Notes: generated by a model from the letters alone, not told the origin. Shown: positions 53,689 to 62,708, counted from the first letter of the stretch. The stretch: DNA of 64,000 nucleotides from Geodermatophilus normandii (GCF_003182485.1 NZ_QGTX01000001.1:2992001-3056000), one strand, 5' to 3'. Program-made: numbers and translations.

Positions 53689-53721
53689 CGGGCCGCGACC
53701 GGGATCCCCGGTCGCGGCCCG
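53689..53721 (+). terminator. Terminator hairpin after katA
   Basis: A perfect 15-bp stem (CGGGCCGCGACCGGG with its complement) closes a 3-base loop 22 bases after the stop. A pyrimidine-rich run follows but no long T-tract. Confidence 0.75.
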
Positions 53722-53792
53722 TCGCCGTCTGCGGGTGCTCCCGGTTCCTTCCGCTGGGCGGGAGCCGAGTGGGGGAGGGCGGCGGGCACTCC

Positions 53793-53798
53793 TACCGT
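53793..53798 (+). promoter_or_regulatory. candidate -10 box (TACCGT) before MFS gene
   Basis: TACCGT lies 50 bases before the ATG at 53849, which has its own GGAGGA ribosome site. No clear -35. Confidence 0.35.
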
Positions 53799-53848
53799 CG
53801 GACGACCCGTGCCCCGCTCCTGCTGATGCCCTCGCCGTGGAGGACCCG

Positions 53849-55168
53849 ATGAGCTCGATCCCGACGCGTGCCCAGGCCCCGGGTGGTGCCGCCGTCCGCG
53901 CCGCCGGCTGGGTGGCTCCGCTGTGCTGGATCGCCGTGCTGCTCGACGGCTTCGACCTCGTCGTCGTCCCGACGACGCTCCAGGGGTTGTCCGACGACTG
54001 GGGACTGACCGCCGGCGGCGGCAGCGCACTGATCACCGTCGGCCTGGTCGGCATGATGGTCGGGGCACTGAGCATCGGCACGCTCACCGACCTCCTGGGC
54101 CGGCGCAAGGCGCTCATCGCCGCGGTGGTCACGTTCTCCCTGCTGACGCTGCTGTGCGCGTTCGCCCCCAACCCGGTCGTGTTCGGGGCGCTGCGCTTCC
54201 TCGCCGGCCTCGGCCTCGGCGGGTGCCTGCCGACGGCGATCGCGATGGTCAACGAGTTCAGCCGCGGCGCCCGCGGCGGCCGGGCGACGACCACGATGAT
54301 GACCGGCTACCACGTCGGCGCCGTGGCCACCTCGGCGCTGGGCATCCTCGTCGTCGAGTCGCTGGGCTGGCGCTGGATGTACGTGATCGGCGCACTGCCG
54401 GCGCTGGTGCTCGTCCCGCTCATGCTGCGGCACCTGCCCGAGTCCGCCGCCTACCTCGCCTCGCACGGCCGCCGTGCCGAGGCCGAGGAGCTGGCCCGCC
54501 GCTACGGCCTCGAGCTCGAGGAGCCGGCCACGACGGTCGACCCGCACGCCGGCCGGGCGAGCGCCGGGGGTGCCGCGGCGACCCTCGCGACGCTGTTCCG
54601 CGGCGGCTACCTGCGCAACACCCTGGCGATCGGCGTCACGTCGTTCATGGGCCTGCTGCTGGTCTACGGCCTGAACAACTGGCTGCCGGGGATCATGCGC
54701 GAGGCCGGCTACGACCTCGGCGCCCAGCTGGCCTTCCTCACCGTGCTCAACCTCGGCGCGATCGCCGGCCTGCTGGTGGCCGGCGCGGTCGCCGACCGGA
54801 TCGGCCCGCGGCCGGCCGGGATCGCCTGGTTCGGCGTCGCCGCCGTCCTGCTGGCGCTGCTGTCCATCCGGCTGCCGCTGGTGGGCATCTACCTGATGGT
54901 CTTCCTCACCGGCTGCTTCGTCTTCAGCGCGCAGGTGCTGGTGTACGCCCTGGTGAGCAGGAACCACCCGCCGCAGGTGCGCGGTACCGCGCTCGGCTGG
55001 TCGGCCGGTGCCGGCCGGATCGGTGCCATCGTCGGGCCCATCGTCGCCGGTCTGCTCGTCGGTGCCGGCGTGGCCTTCCCGTGGGGCTTCTACATGTTCG
55101 CCGCGGTCGGCCTGCTCGGCGCCGCCGCCCTGGCGGTCACCCGGGCGTCAGGCCGTCCCGCGGCCTGA
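53849..55168 (+). CDS. MFS transporter, aromatic acid:H+ symporter type
   Basis: A 439-residue 12-helix transporter of the AAHS family (BenK/PcaK-like). 'LDGFDLVVVPTTL' in the first helix holds the DGxD motif of this family, the loop 2-3 motif is 'GTLTDLLGRRKAL', and 'LRFLAGLGLGGCLPTAIAMVNEF' is typical. It should import an aromatic or other carboxylate with protons. No aromatic catabolic genes are nearby. ATG at 53849 has GGAGGA upstream; a longer N-terminus has no support. Confidence 0.9.
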   Translation: MSSIPTRAQAPGGAAVRAAGWVAPLCWIAVLLDGFDLVVVPTTLQGLSDDWGLTAGGGSALITVGLVGMMVGALSIGTLTDLLGRRKALIAAVVTFSLLTLLCAFAPNPVVFGALRFLAGLGLGGCLPTAIAMVNEFSRGARGGRATTTMMTGYHVGAVATSALGILVVESLGWRWMYVIGALPALVLVPLMLRHLPESAAYLASHGRRAEAEELARRYGLELEEPATTVDPHAGRASAGGAAATLATLFRGGYLRNTLAIGVTSFMGLLLVYGLNNWLPGIMREAGYDLGAQLAFLTVLNLGAIAGLLVAGAVADRIGPRPAGIAWFGVAAVLLALLSIRLPLVGIYLMVFLTGCFVFSAQVLVYALVSRNHPPQVRGTALGWSAGAGRIGAIVGPIVAGLLVGAGVAFPWGFYMFAAVGLLGAAALAVTRASGRPAA

Positions 55169-55176
55169 GGGCGGCG

Positions 55177-56124
55177 TCACTCCCGGCGACGGTCCTGCTC
55201 GGCGAGGAAGCGCTCGAACTCCGCGCCGAGCTCGTCGCCGCTGGGGACCTCCCCGACGTCGCCGAGCAGGTCGCTGCCCTCGCGGGCGGCGGTGAACTGG
55301 TCGTACTGCTGCTCCAGCGCGGCGACCACCGCGGTGTTGTCGGCGGAGCGGGCGATCTGCTCGTCGACCTCGGTGCGGTGCTGCTGGGCGGCCTCCCGCA
55401 GCGTCTCGGTGGGCAGCAGCAGCCCGGTGAGCCGGCCCAGGTGCTCGAGCAGGGTGAGCGTGGCGGCCGGGTAGGTCGCCTGGGCGAGGTAGTGCGGCAC
55501 GTGCGCGGCGACGCCCAGGGCGTCCACGCCGGCCTCGCCGAGCCGCAGCTCGAGCAGCGCCGACGCGCTGCCGGGGACGCGCAGCTCACCCCAGTACACG
55601 GGGTAGGACTCGATGAGCTGCCGGCGCGTGGCGTGCGCGGTGACGGTGACCGGCCGGGTGTGCGGCACCGGCATGGGGATCGCCTGCAGCGCCACGACCG
55701 AGGTCACGCCGAGCCGCTCGACGAGCCCGGCGACGGCGGCGACGAAGCCCTCCCACCGGTAGTCCGGCTCGGGCCCGGTCAGCACGAGGAACGGCTCACC
55801 GGAGTCGTCCTCCACCGCCGACAGCAGGATCTCCGGCGCGGCGAAGTCCTCGTACCGGTCGCCGTTGAACGACATCCGGGGACGCCGGGCGCGGTAGTCG
55901 ACCAGCAGGTCGGCGTCGAACCGGGCGATCGTGCGGTGCGGCAGCGTGGCCAGCAGGTGGGCGGTGGCCAGCGCGGAGGAGGACGCGGCGTCGAAGTCGC
56001 CGGAGAGGGCGTGCACCAGCACCAGGCCGCGCCGGTCGGCGCCTCGCGTCACCGCCTGCTCGGCGGCGAGGAAGGGATCGGCCTCGGGGGTGAGCTCGAC
56101 GAGCTCCTCCGGTCGCTGCGCCAC
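55177..56124 (-). CDS. PAC2 family protein (proteasome-assembly-chaperone fold)
   Basis: A 315-residue PAC2/DUF75 protein: 'DAASSSALATAHLLATL', 'RPRMSFNGDRYEDFAAPEILLSAVED' and 'VYWGELRVPGSASALLELRLGEAG' are family landmarks, with a long C-terminal helix (about 240-315). In actinobacteria, which often have proteasomes, PAC2 proteins are conserved but not shown to assemble them. Function is open. It converges on the MFS gene, eight bases away. Confidence 0.87.
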   Translation of the reverse strand: MAQRPEELVELTPEADPFLAAEQAVTRGADRRGLVLVHALSGDFDAASSSALATAHLLATLPHRTIARFDADLLVDYRARRPRMSFNGDRYEDFAAPEILLSAVEDDSGEPFLVLTGPEPDYRWEGFVAAVAGLVERLGVTSVVALQAIPMPVPHTRPVTVTAHATRRQLIESYPVYWGELRVPGSASALLELRLGEAGVDALGVAAHVPHYLAQATYPAATLTLLEHLGRLTGLLLPTETLREAAQQHRTEVDEQIARSADNTAVVAALEQQYDQFTAAREGSDLLGDVGEVPSGDELGAEFERFLAEQDRRRE

Positions 56125-56193
56125 GGTGGGCCTCCTGCTGGTCGGACGTCACCCCGAGCAGCGACGCCGGACCCGCCGGCATTCCCGCGGAGG

Positions 56194-57575
56194 TCAGCCA
56201 GGGGTGCCCGATGCGCGGGTGAGGACGGCGCCCTCGTCGTCCCCGCTGACCCGGGTGTGCGTGCCGTCGCCGGCCACCTCGGGGTGCCGGCCGTCGAAGA
56301 CGTCGCGCGTGTACCGGTAGACGACCGCGATCAGCGCGGCCACCGGGACGCTGAGGAAGGCGCCGATGATCCCGGCGAGGCTGCTGCCGGCGGTGACGGC
56401 GAGGATGACCACCGCGGAGTGCAGGTTGAAGCCCCGGCCCTGGATGATCGGCTGCAGGACGTTGCCCTCGATCTGCTGCACCAGCAGCACGATCCCGAAG
56501 ATGATCAGCGCGACCGTGAAGCCCTCGTCGACCAGCGCGATCAGCACGGCGAAGGCGCCGGCGACGAAGGCGCCGATGATCGGGATGAACGCGCCGAAGA
56601 ACGTCAGCACGGCCAGCGGGATCACCAGCGGGACGTCGAAGATCCACAGCCCGATGCCGATGAACAGGGCGTCGACGAACCCGACCAGCGCCTGCTGCTT
56701 GATGAACTCCGACAGGGTCGACCAGGTCTTCTGCGACAGGGCGGCCACGTGCGGCGCGGCCCTCGGCCCGGTCTGGGCGGCCAGCCACGGCACCCAGCGG
56801 GGGCCGTCCTTGATGAAGAAGAACGCCAGCAGCAGGGCCAGGAGGAGGTTGAGCAGGCCGTTGCCGACGGCGGTCGCCCCGGTGGCGGCGTAGCCCGCGA
56901 TGTTGGAGGCGTTGGACTGCACCGAGTTGATCGCCTGGTCGACGTACCGGCCGATCTGCTCCTGGTCCAGGTTGAACGGCGGGCCCTGCAGCCACTGCTG
57001 CACCTGTTCCAGGCCGTCGGCGGCCTGGTCGGCGAGCTCGGTGACCTGGTCGGCCACCTGCGGCGCGATGACCGCGATCAGCCCGCCGAGCAGGCCGAGG
57101 AACGCCAGCAGCACGACCGCCGCGGCGAGGGCCGGGGGCCAGCCGTGCCGGCGCAGGAAGCGCGTCGGCGGCCACAGCACCGTGGCGAACAGCAGCCCGA
57201 GGATGACCGGCAGCAGGACGACCCAGAGCTTCCCGAACACCCAGCCGAGCACGACGAGACCGGCGCTGATGAGCAGCAGCTGGGCCGAGGCGATCGCGAG
57301 GGCGCGGCTGGCCGAGCGGGCGCGCTCGCCGCGCTGCCAGCCGGGGCCGGGGCGACGGTGGCGTCGTGGTCGGCGCCGCGCGGGTCGCCGGGGCCGCCCT
57401 CGCCGGTGAGCGCGGGAGCGGGTCCGCCACCGGAGTCGGGCGGGAGGCCCGTACCGGCGTGCGCCGCCGCGCGGGGGCCGGCCGCGGCGCTGCTGCCACC
57501 GGCGGCACCGGTGCCCGCGGGGGCGCCGCCACCGGCAGGGACGTCGTCCCGGCGTCCGGGCAGGCGGAACCTCAT
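56194..57575 (-). pseudogene. AI-2E (PerM) family transporter with apparent frameshift near its N-terminus
   Basis: From 'RSASRALAIASAQLLLISAGLVVLGWVFG' to the stop at 56194 the frame encodes eight membrane helices of the AI-2E/PerM family, with 'GAFIPIIGAFVAGAFAVL' and 'IEGNVLQPIIQGRG'. No suitable start is in that frame. The natural N-terminus, 'MRFRLPGRRDDVPAGGG', starts at an ATG (57575) in another frame and reaches 'DHDATVAP'. A one-base change in the CCGGCCCCGGC tract at about 57340-57352 would join them. It is either a real frameshift mutation or a sequencing error. Members move small molecules or ions; the AI-2 role is not general. Confidence 0.78.
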
Positions 57576-57701
57576 GCCGACATCGCACCACGGATCACGG
57601 CACTCCACCGTCCGGGCGCAGGTGCCCGGGTCAGGAGCCCGGGCACGGGGTAGGGCGCGGGTGCCGGGGACCCCGCCCCGGCCCGACCAGGAGGTCCCGA
57701 C

Positions 57702-57971
57702 GTGTCCGAGGTCCCACAGCCGGTCACCGACAACAGCGTCAAGGTGCGTCAGCTGTCGCACTACCAGTTCAGCTGGATCGCCGGGGAGCCCGGCAAGCCA
57801 GGCACGTACACCCTGCAGCTCGTCCTCGACCAGGGCGCGTGGGAGGAGATCCTCACCCTCGACCCGGACGACGCCGACAACCTGCAGGACCTGCTCGCCA
57901 ACACCGAGACGGTGCACTACGACATCGACCGCCGGGTGCTGATGTTCGGCGTGACGAAGACCGGCTCCTGA
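57702..57971 (+). CDS. Small conserved actinobacterial protein, 89 aa
   Basis: Not a named family that I can identify. A short soluble protein: 'VKVRQLSHYQFSWIAGEPGKPGTYTLQLVLDQGAWEEIL' then an acidic stretch 'LDPDDADNLQDLL'. GTG start with AGGAGG upstream. It stands between the AI-2E gene and the F420-type gene. Confidence 0.7.
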   Translation: MSEVPQPVTDNSVKVRQLSHYQFSWIAGEPGKPGTYTLQLVLDQGAWEEILTLDPDDADNLQDLLANTETVHYDIDRRVLMFGVTKTGS

Positions 57972-58012
57972 CCGCCGGCACGGCCCCGGCGCCCGGCGGA
58001 CGGGGGCGCCGC

Positions 58013-58025
58013 TAGCGTCGGGGTC
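58013..58025 (+). promoter_or_regulatory. leaderless-type promoter (-10 TAGCGT)
   Basis: TAGCGT at 58013-58018 followed by 7 bases and GTG at 58026; no ribosome site. It supports this start. Confidence 0.5.
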
Positions 58026-58490
58026 GTGCCCAGGACCGCCAGAGCCGACCGGGTCGAGCGCGCCGAGCTGCTCGACTTCCTCCGCCCCCGGCACCGCGCG
58101 GTGCTGCTGACCCGCCGCCGCGAGGGTGGCGTGCAGCTGTCGCCGGTGACCTACGGCGTCGACGCCGAGGGGCGGGTCGTCGTCTCCACCTATCCGCAGC
58201 GCGCCAAGGTGCGCAACGCCCGCCGCGACCCCGCCGTCTCGCTGTGCGTCCTGTCCGACGAGTTCGACGACGCGTGGGTGCAGGTGGACGGCCGCGCCGA
58301 GGTGCTCGACCTGCCCGAGGCGCTGGAGCCGCTGGTCGAGTACTTCCGGTCCATCAGCGGCGAGCACCCCGACTGGGACGAGTACCGCGCCGCGATGGCC
58401 CGGCAGGGCAAGTCGCTGCTGCGGATCACGGTCGAGGCCTGGGGTCCGGTGGCCACCGGCGGCTTCCCGCCGGAGCTCGCGCAGACCTGA
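58026..58490 (+). CDS. PPOX-class F420-dependent oxidoreductase
   Basis: A 154-residue split beta-barrel flavin/F420 protein: 'RHRAVLLTRRREGGVQLSPVTYGVDAEGRVVVSTYPQRAKVRNARRDPAVSLCVL' covers the core strands and the phosphate-contacting Arg/Lys. Similar proteins are annotated as PPOX-class F420-dependent enzymes in actinobacteria. It reduces an unknown substrate, possibly using F420H2. Leaderless start at GTG 58026. Confidence 0.85.
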   Translation: MPRTARADRVERAELLDFLRPRHRAVLLTRRREGGVQLSPVTYGVDAEGRVVVSTYPQRAKVRNARRDPAVSLCVLSDEFDDAWVQVDGRAEVLDLPEALEPLVEYFRSISGEHPDWDEYRAAMARQGKSLLRITVEAWGPVATGGFPPELAQT

Positions 58491-58551
58491 GCGGCACGCC
58501 GGGCAAGCCCAGGAGCTTGCACGCGGCCCGGCCGGCCGCGACGCTGCGCGC

Positions 58552-59097
58552 GTGCCCCTGGCCCTCGCCTGCGCCCCGCGGGCCGCGGGCGCCGTCGCGG
58601 GAGGACCACCGGCGGTGCTCGGGTCCCGGGCGCGGCCGGTCGGCGAGGGCTGGGTCGCCGTCGTCGACGACGCCGCCGCGGCCGTCGACGCCGTCGTCGC
58701 GCTGGTGCGCGCGGGTGGCCTCCGGATCGGGGTGGGCGCGGCGCCGACCGGTCCGGACGACGCCCCGGTGACGCTGGCCGCGCGCCGCGCACTGGAGGCC
58801 GCCGGGCGCCGCCCGGCGCGGCTGGCGGTGCGCGGGACCGACCCCGAGGCGGCCGCCGACGCCCAGGCGGTGCTCACCGCCCTCGCCGTCCTCCTCGCCC
58901 GGCGCAGTGCCGCGGCGTGGGCGGCCGTCGACCTGGTCGCCGCCGGGGTGACCCGGGCCGCGGCCGCCGCGGCGCTCGGCGTCTCGCGGCAGGCGGTCGC
59001 CCAGCGGCTGGCCGCGGCCTCCTGGGACCTCGAGCGGGAGCTGCGGCCCACCGCGGCCCGGCTGCTCGACCGCGCCGCCGGCCGGACGCCCGGTTAG
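58552..59097 (+). CDS. Hypothetical protein with C-terminal helix-turn-helix (possible SatD-like)
   Basis: A 181-residue Ala-rich protein. The C-terminal ~60 residues contain a helix-turn-helix-like segment 'VTRAAAAAALGVSRQAVAQRLAAA'. The N-terminal part has 'GLRIGVGAAPTGPDD', which recalls SatD-type or cyclase-like folds but is not conclusive. It probably binds DNA, but no ligand or target is known. GTG start. Confidence 0.55.
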   Translation: MPLALACAPRAAGAVAGGPPAVLGSRARPVGEGWVAVVDDAAAAVDAVVALVRAGGLRIGVGAAPTGPDDAPVTLAARRALEAAGRRPARLAVRGTDPEAAADAQAVLTALAVLLARRSAAAWAAVDLVAAGVTRAAAAAALGVSRQAVAQRLAAASWDLERELRPTAARLLDRAAGRTPG

Positions 59098-59167
59098 GGG
59101 ACACCCCCGCGCGGCGTGATCACCGCACGCGGGAGGATGCGGTGGTCCCGCTCCCCAGGAGGCTCCC

Positions 59168-59707
59168 GTGTCCGAACCCGTGCAGCCGCGGCGCAACGCC
59201 GAGCTCCTCGGCGTCTACGTCAACGACCACCTGGCCTCGGCCACCGGCGGCATCGAGCTGGTCTGCCGGATGATCGGCGTGCACCGCGGCTCGCGCTGGG
59301 AGGCGCCGCTGGTGCAGCTGCTCGACGAGCTGCGCGACGAGAAGTCCTCGCTGCTCGCCACGGCGCGGGCGCTGGGCGTCCCCGTGCGCCAGTACAAGCA
59401 GCTCGGCGTGTGGCTGGCCGAGAAGGTCACCCGCGCCAAGCTGAACGGGCGGTTCCTCTCGCGCTCGCCGCTGTCGGACCTCGTCGAGTTCGAGTTCCTC
59501 GCCTCGGGGGTGCGCGCCAAGCGCAGCGGCTTCGAGACCCTGCGGATCGTGGCGGAGGTCGACGACCGCCTCGACAAGCCCGAGCTCGACCGGCTCATCG
59601 ACCAGGCGCACCGCCAGTACGAGTGGCTCACCGACGCCCGCCGCGACGTCGCCGCCGACGTCTTCGGCGGCCGGGCGCGGGCCGCGGAGCGCACCGGGGG
59701 TCACTGA
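59168..59707 (+). CDS. Conserved hypothetical protein, 179 aa
   Basis: Not recognised. A soluble helical protein with 'NDHLASATGGIELVCRMIGVHRG' and 'QYKQLGVWLAEKVTRAKLNGRF', then a four-helix-like remainder. A CCAGGAGG ribosome site precedes the GTG at 59168, which makes it convincing as a gene. The stop is followed at once by a short tandem repeat. Confidence 0.68.
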   Translation: MSEPVQPRRNAELLGVYVNDHLASATGGIELVCRMIGVHRGSRWEAPLVQLLDELRDEKSSLLATARALGVPVRQYKQLGVWLAEKVTRAKLNGRFLSRSPLSDLVEFEFLASGVRAKRSGFETLRIVAEVDDRLDKPELDRLIDQAHRQYEWLTDARRDVAADVFGGRARAAERTGGH

Positions 59708-59748
59708 GCACCGGGTCGCCGAGCACCGGGTCGCCGAGCACCGGGGTC
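59706..59748 (+). repeat. 15-bp tandem repeat (GAGCACCGGGTCGCC)
   Basis: Two perfect units at 59706-59720 and 59721-59735 plus a diverged third (59736-59748) lie just after the stop of the 179-residue protein. Possibly slippage; no hairpin or coding role seen. Confidence 0.8.
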
Positions 59749-59787
59749 GTCGAGCAGCGCCGCAGACGGGCTGGTAGCACTGCGGGC

Positions 59788-60555
59788 ATGTGCCACGACC
59801 CCGCCAGCCGCCCGCCCGCACCGCCGCGCACCGGCGCGGTGGGCGAGACCGGGCAGACCGTCCTCACCGCGGCCGACGGCACGCAGTTCTCCGCCGCCTA
59901 CGCACTGCCCGCCGACGTCGCCGCCGCGACCGCCGGGGTGGTCGTCCTGCCCGACATCCGCGGCCTGCACCCCTACTACGTGGCGCTGGCCGAGCGGTTC
60001 GCCGAGGCCGGCGTCCCCGCCGTCGCGCTCGACTGGTTCGGGCGCACCGCCGGTCCCGCCGAGGGCGGCACCCGCGACGCCGGCTTCGACTGGCAGGCCC
60101 ACGTCCCGCAGACGACCCCCGAGGGCGTCGACGCCGACCTCACCGCCGCGATCGCCGAGCTGCGTCGGCGCACCCGACCGGAGCTGCCGGTGGTGACGGT
60201 CGGCTTCTGCTTCGGCGGCAGCCACTCCTGGCGGCAGGCCGGCGGCGACCTCGACGTCGCCGCCTGCGCCGGGTTCTACGGCCGCCCGGCGATGGTCGGC
60301 GACGCCGCCGCCCGCGCCTCCCGCCCGACGCTGGTGCTGATCGCGGGCGCCGACGCCGCGACACCCGTCGAGGACCAGCTCGCCCTGGCCGAGACCATGC
60401 GCGGGGGCGGAGCCGACGTCACCACCGCCGTCTACGACGGCGCGCCGCACTCCTTCTTCGACCGGGCCGCGCCGGAGTGGGAGGACGCCTGCCAGGACGC
60501 GTGGCGCCGCCTGCTCGACCTCGTCGACCGGGTCGGCGGCGGGGCGGCGTCGTGA
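59788..60555 (+). CDS. Dienelactone hydrolase family alpha/beta hydrolase
   Basis: A 255-residue DLH-type hydrolase. Nucleophile elbow 'VGFCFGGSHS' (Cys near residue 140), acid in 'AGADAATPVE' and histidine in 'GAPHSFFD' (near 221) make the Cys-His-Asp triad of dienelactone hydrolase. It may hydrolyse lactones or esters; it is not near an aromatic-ring-cleavage cluster. Its stop overlaps the GTG of the ankyrin gene. Confidence 0.88.
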   Translation: MCHDPASRPPAPPRTGAVGETGQTVLTAADGTQFSAAYALPADVAAATAGVVVLPDIRGLHPYYVALAERFAEAGVPAVALDWFGRTAGPAEGGTRDAGFDWQAHVPQTTPEGVDADLTAAIAELRRRTRPELPVVTVGFCFGGSHSWRQAGGDLDVAACAGFYGRPAMVGDAAARASRPTLVLIAGADAATPVEDQLALAETMRGGGADVTTAVYDGAPHSFFDRAAPEWEDACQDAWRRLLDLVDRVGGGAAS

Positions 60556-60950
60556 GCGAGCCGATCGACCCCGGCGTCCTCGAGCTGGCCCGGCGGGTCT
60601 TCGACCTCGCCCGCTCCGGGCAGACCGAGGAGCTCGCCGCCTACGTCGACGCCGGCGTGCCGGTCGACCTGACCAACGAGAAGGGCGACACGCTGCTCAT
60701 CCTGGCCGCCTACCACGACCACCCGGAGACGGTCGCCGCGCTGCTGGCCCGCGGCGCCGACTCCGGGCGGGCCAACGACCGGGGGCAGACGGCGTTGGCC
60801 GCGGCGGTGTTCCGCCGCTCGCAGGCCGGGGTGCGGATCCTGCTCGACGCCGGTGCCGACCCCGACGCCGGCGGGCCCAGCGCCCGCGAGACCGCGGCGT
60901 TCTTCGACCTGCCGGAGATGACCGCGCTGCTCGACCGCGGCGTGGGCTGA
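60552..60950 (+). CDS. Ankyrin repeat protein
   Basis: A 132-residue protein with about three ankyrin repeats ('GDTLLILAAYHDHPETVAALLARGAD', 'GQTALAAAVFRRSQAGVRILLDAGAD'). Such short ankyrin proteins in actinobacteria are often next to catalases or enzymes, with unknown binding partners. It starts at a GTG overlapping the DLH stop, so both are made together. Confidence 0.87.
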   Translation: MSEPIDPGVLELARRVFDLARSGQTEELAAYVDAGVPVDLTNEKGDTLLILAAYHDHPETVAALLARGADSGRANDRGQTALAAAVFRRSQAGVRILLDAGADPDAGGPSARETAAFFDLPEMTALLDRGVG

Positions 60951-60973
60951 GGCTCCCACCGGGAGCAGCCCCG
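60945..60973 (+). terminator. Hairpin at the ankyrin gene stop
   Basis: GGGCTGAGGCTCCC folds against GGGAGCAGCCCC with one bulge, spanning the stop. A weak candidate terminator. Confidence 0.35.
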
Positions 60974-61021
60974 GCGTGACACCCTGGTGTGCCACGTCAC
61001 CGAACGGGGGGAGGGACGTCC

Positions 61022-62347
61022 ATGGTCGCGCAGTCGCAGCTGCCCGGCCCGGCTGCGGACCGGCCGCAGTCCGGGGCCTCCCGGCTGGTCCCGCCGCCGG
61101 AGGCGACCGAGCTGGCCGGCGACCTGTCCGTGGACGACGTCGTCGGCGCCCTCCGCCCCGGCGGCGAGCCGGACGGGGACCCGGCCCCGGAGCCGGCCGC
61201 CCTGGCCGGCAGCCGGGTGCTGCCGCGCTGGCTGCTGATGCTCGTCGGTGCCGCCGCCGCGACGATCGCCATCGCCGGGGTGCGCGAGATCGCGTGGCTG
61301 ATCGCGCCGGTGATGCTGGCCCTCGTCGTCGTCGTGGCGCTCATGCCGGTGCAGCGCTGGCTGCTGCGCCACCACGTGCCGCGCTGGGCGGCGGCCACCG
61401 TGCTGCTGGTGCTCGTCTGGGGCGTGCTGCTCGGGCTGGGCTCGCTGCTGGTGGTGGCGATCGCCCAGTTCGCCGTCCTGCTGCCCGACTACGCGCCGCA
61501 GTTCGCCGTCCTGCTCGACGACACCGTCCGACGGCTCGACGAGGCCGGGCTGTCCTCCACGCAGATCGAGAACCTCGTCGACCGGTTCGACTACGGCCAG
61601 CTCGTCGGCGTGGCCACCGGCCTGCTCGCCCGGGTCACCGACACCGCCTCGACGCTGGTCCTCCTGCTCTCCGCGATGGTCTTCCTGGCCATCGAGTCCG
61701 GCGGGTTCGGCCGGCGGCTGGCGCTCGTCGCCGAGGAGCGGCCGCACCTGCCGATCGCACTGGGCCTGTTCGCCCGCGGCACGCGGAGCTACCTGCTGGT
61801 CAGCACGGTCTTCGGCGCGATCGTGGCCGTGGGGGACACCGTCGCGCTCGCGATCCTCGACGTGCCGCTGCCGGTGCTGTGGGGCCTGCTGTCGTTCATC
61901 ACCAACTACGTGCCCAACATCGGCTTCGTGCTCGGCGTCATCCCGCCGGCGCTGCTCGGCCTGCTCGACGGCGGCTGGACCGAGTTCTGGGTGATCCTCG
62001 GCGTCTACGCGCTGCTCAACTTCGTCGTCCAGACGCTCATCCAGCCGCGCTTCGTCGGCGACTCGGTCGGCCTGTCGATGACGGTCACCTTCCTCGCCCT
62101 GCTGTTCTGGGGCTGGGTGCTGGGCGCGCTGGGCGCGCTGCTGGCCATCCCGCTGACGCTGCTGGTCAAGGCGCTGCTGGTCGACGTCGACCCGCGCGGG
62201 CACTGGCTCGACGCCCTCCTGCGGGAGGAGCCACGGCCCCCGCGGACCAGCCGTGCCCGCAAGCGCGCGCACGACCGCCGGGCCGCGCTCGCGTCGGTGC
62301 GGTCCCTGCACCCGCACTGGCCCTCGAGGCGCGGATCCCCGGACTGA
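61022..62347 (+). CDS. AI-2E (PerM) family transporter
   Basis: A 441-residue membrane protein, the second of this family here. A disordered N-terminus of about 70 residues is followed by eight helices; 'NYVPNIGFVLGVIPPALLGLL' and 'QTLIQPRFVGDSVGLSM' are the family hallmarks. The C-terminal tail is basic. It has a good ribosome site (GGGGGAGGGA) before the ATG. The transported compound is unknown. Confidence 0.9.
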   Translation: MVAQSQLPGPAADRPQSGASRLVPPPEATELAGDLSVDDVVGALRPGGEPDGDPAPEPAALAGSRVLPRWLLMLVGAAAATIAIAGVREIAWLIAPVMLALVVVVALMPVQRWLLRHHVPRWAAATVLLVLVWGVLLGLGSLLVVAIAQFAVLLPDYAPQFAVLLDDTVRRLDEAGLSSTQIENLVDRFDYGQLVGVATGLLARVTDTASTLVLLLSAMVFLAIESGGFGRRLALVAEERPHLPIALGLFARGTRSYLLVSTVFGAIVAVGDTVALAILDVPLPVLWGLLSFITNYVPNIGFVLGVIPPALLGLLDGGWTEFWVILGVYALLNFVVQTLIQPRFVGDSVGLSMTVTFLALLFWGWVLGALGALLAIPLTLLVKALLVDVDPRGHWLDALLREEPRPPRTSRARKRAHDRRAALASVRSLHPHWPSRRGSPD

Positions 62348-62444
62348 CCTGCGCAGACAGGCTCCCGGCACGGAATGTCGGACCCCAGGAGGACGTTGAT
62401 CAGTAGTCGGGCACGGTGCCCGGCAGCACCCCTGAGGAGGACCC

Positions 62445-62708
62445 GTGAAGGGCGATCGCATCGAGGTCGTGATCGACGCCGGCGGCACGACCCGCACGTA
62501 CGAGATCGAGGCCACCCGCGCCGGGCGGCGCGTCGACGTGAGCCACGGCCGCGGGGTCGTGGAGGTCGTCGAGAGCACCCGCGGCGGCACCCCGGTCCGC
62601 ACCGCGCGGTTCATGTCCGGCCGCGTGCTCGCGCTGGTCGAGCACCCCGCGTCCCGCGTGGGGATGGACGACGACGAGCCGGTGACGGCGCTGCGCCGCA
62701 CGGCATGA
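62445..62708 (+). CDS. Small conserved hypothetical protein, 87 aa
   Basis: A basic beta-rich protein ('DRIEVVIDAGGTTRTYEIEATRAGRRVDVSHGRGVVEVV'). Not recognised. GTG with GAGGAGGA upstream is a strong start. Its TGA overlaps the ATG of the kinase gene, so it is likely coupled to it. Confidence 0.65.
   Translation: MKGDRIEVVIDAGGTTRTYEIEATRAGRRVDVSHGRGVVEVVESTRGGTPVRTARFMSGRVLALVEHPASRVGMDDDEPVTALRRTA

Noticed and set aside
59706..59748. CRISPR-like repeat
   Set aside because: Units of 15 bp without spacers; too short and too few.
56194..62347. Quorum sensing by AI-2
   Set aside because: Despite the family name, AI-2E/PerM proteins are mostly general transporters and no luxS or lsr gene is present.
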